Assembly (NCBI GenBank): GCA_015494035.1
Contig: WGBZ01000011.1
Location: 1-6,721 of the forward strand
Origin: Lysobacterales bacterium
GTDB lineage: Bacteria > Pseudomonadota > Gammaproteobacteria > Xanthomonadales > Marinicellaceae
Direction of reading: 5' to 3'
DNA length: 6,721 nt
Shown here: piece after piece, positions 6,044-6,721 of the stretch
Layout of the letters: every line of letters begins with the position of its first letter
Position numbering within the stretch: position 1 is the first letter of the stretch
Program-made: the position numbers and the translations under genes
Notes under the pieces: model-generated
The model's input: only the letters and a program-made list of their open reading frames with translations
The model's database searches: none
Told to the model about the DNA's origin: nothing

Positions 6044-6721
6044 ATGCTGGAAAACATCAATTTTGTGCTGCTTGGCACCACCCATCCGGGCAATATCGGC
6101 GCCGCTGCCCGGGCCATGAAAACCATGGGTTTATCGCAATTGTCACTGGTTGAACCCAAGGACTTCCCCTGTGCCGAAGCCACGTCCCGGGCCAGTGGCG
6201 CCGATGACTTGCTGGCACAAGCGCGTGTGGTGGAAAGTCTGGATGAGGCCATTGCCAAAGACACCCTGATTCTGGGCACCAGTGCCCGGGTGAGAAACCT
6301 GCCCGTACCGTTGATGAATGCCCGCGAGGCCAGCGAACGGCTGATTCAGGCCATCCGGCAGGGTGACCGGGTGGCAGTATTGTTCGGCAAGGAGCGTTAT
6401 GGCCTCACCAATGCCGAAATGGAACGCTGTCACGGCCTCATCAATCTGCCCACCGTCGAGAATTTTTCATCGCTCAACCTGGCCGCCGCGGTGCAAGTGT
6501 TGGCGTACGAATGCCGCATGGCAGCACTGCAGGCCGAAGGCAATGATCCGCTGGCGGGATTCAAGGCAGAGCGTGGGCTCAAACCCGTACCGCATGAAAA
6601 AATGGCCAGCTTCTATGCCCACCTGTTTGCCGTGCTGGAACAGGCCGGGGTGTTTGACAATATACCCAGCGAGACCTTGCAACGGCGTTTGAAGCTCATG
6701 TTCAACCGTATGCAACCGCAG
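6044..6721 (+). CDS. trmJ: tRNA (cytidine/uridine-2'-O)-methyltransferase TrmJ, 3' end cut off
   Basis: TrmJ is a SPOUT-class enzyme that transfers a methyl group from S-adenosylmethionine to the 2'-O of nucleotide 32 in the tRNA anticodon loop. The window holds 226 codons with no stop; the family is usually around 245-260 residues, so only the extreme C-terminus is missing. Visible motifs are T-H-P-G-N-I-G-A-A-A-R-A-M-K-T-M-G-L (13-30) with the conserved R23, GTSAR (78-82), the SPOUT-knot motif VLFGKERYGLTN (112-123) and the S-S-L-N-L-A-A-A-V-Q motif (142-151) of the cofactor-binding knot. The region after about 165 is the C-terminal extension typical of TrmJ and absent from TrmL. The start fits the family N-terminus, though the upstream TAAGG (6036-6040) is only three bases from the ATG, which is tight. 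In Pseudomonas cysE and iscR follow, so they may lie just past the window. Confidence 0.95.
   Translation, partial: MLENINFVLLGTTHPGNIGAAARAMKTMGLSQLSLVEPKDFPCAEATSRASGADDLLAQARVVESLDEAIAKDTLILGTSARVRNLPVPLMNAREASERLIQAIRQGDRVAVLFGKERYGLTNAEMERCHGLINLPTVENFSSLNLAAAVQVLAYECRMAALQAEGNDPLAGFKAERGLKPVPHEKMASFYAHLFAVLEQAGVFDNIPSETLQRRLKLMFNRMQPQ

Overview
The window comes from a gammaproteobacterial chromosome, most likely the Pseudomonadales/Oceanospirillales side (Pseudomonas-, Marinobacter- or Alcanivorax-like). That placement rests on protein similarity recalled from memory and on gene order: yajC-secD-secF followed by a convergent suhB and a divergent trmJ resembles the Pseudomonas arrangement. 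No database search was run, so the genus is open.

Layout. A forward gene of unknown function (76-1149, 357 aa) opens the window. It contains a clear internal duplication and ends at a strong intrinsic terminator (1221-1245). About 300 bases without a credible gene follow (1246-1551). A probable extended -10 promoter (1552-1578) then precedes the preprotein translocase cluster. Between that promoter and yajC lies a 168-bp imperfect palindrome with 22-bp terminal inverted repeats (1615-1782), which looks like a MITE or similar non-autonomous element. Next come yajC (1823-2161), secD (2254-4104) and secF (4156-5088), all forward and each with its own ribosome binding site. A hairpin with A and T tracts (5107-5141) can terminate transcription from both sides. 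suhB (5180-5977) converges on secF. A 66-bp divergent spacer separates suhB from trmJ (6044 to the window end, truncated).

How the genes work together. SecD and SecF form the proton-driven membrane complex that assists the SecYEG/SecA channel, and YajC is its small membrane partner, so these three are one functional unit. SuhB (inositol monophosphatase family; in E. coli also part of the rRNA antitermination machinery) and TrmJ (tRNA 2'-O-methyltransferase at position 32) are housekeeping genes linked to RNA function.

Most of the window is ordinary core genome. The parts worth a second look are the unrecognised duplicated protein, the palindromic element in the likely yajC leader, and the apparent separation of yajC-secDF from the usual upstream tgt gene. 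I do not see evidence for a new multi-gene system.
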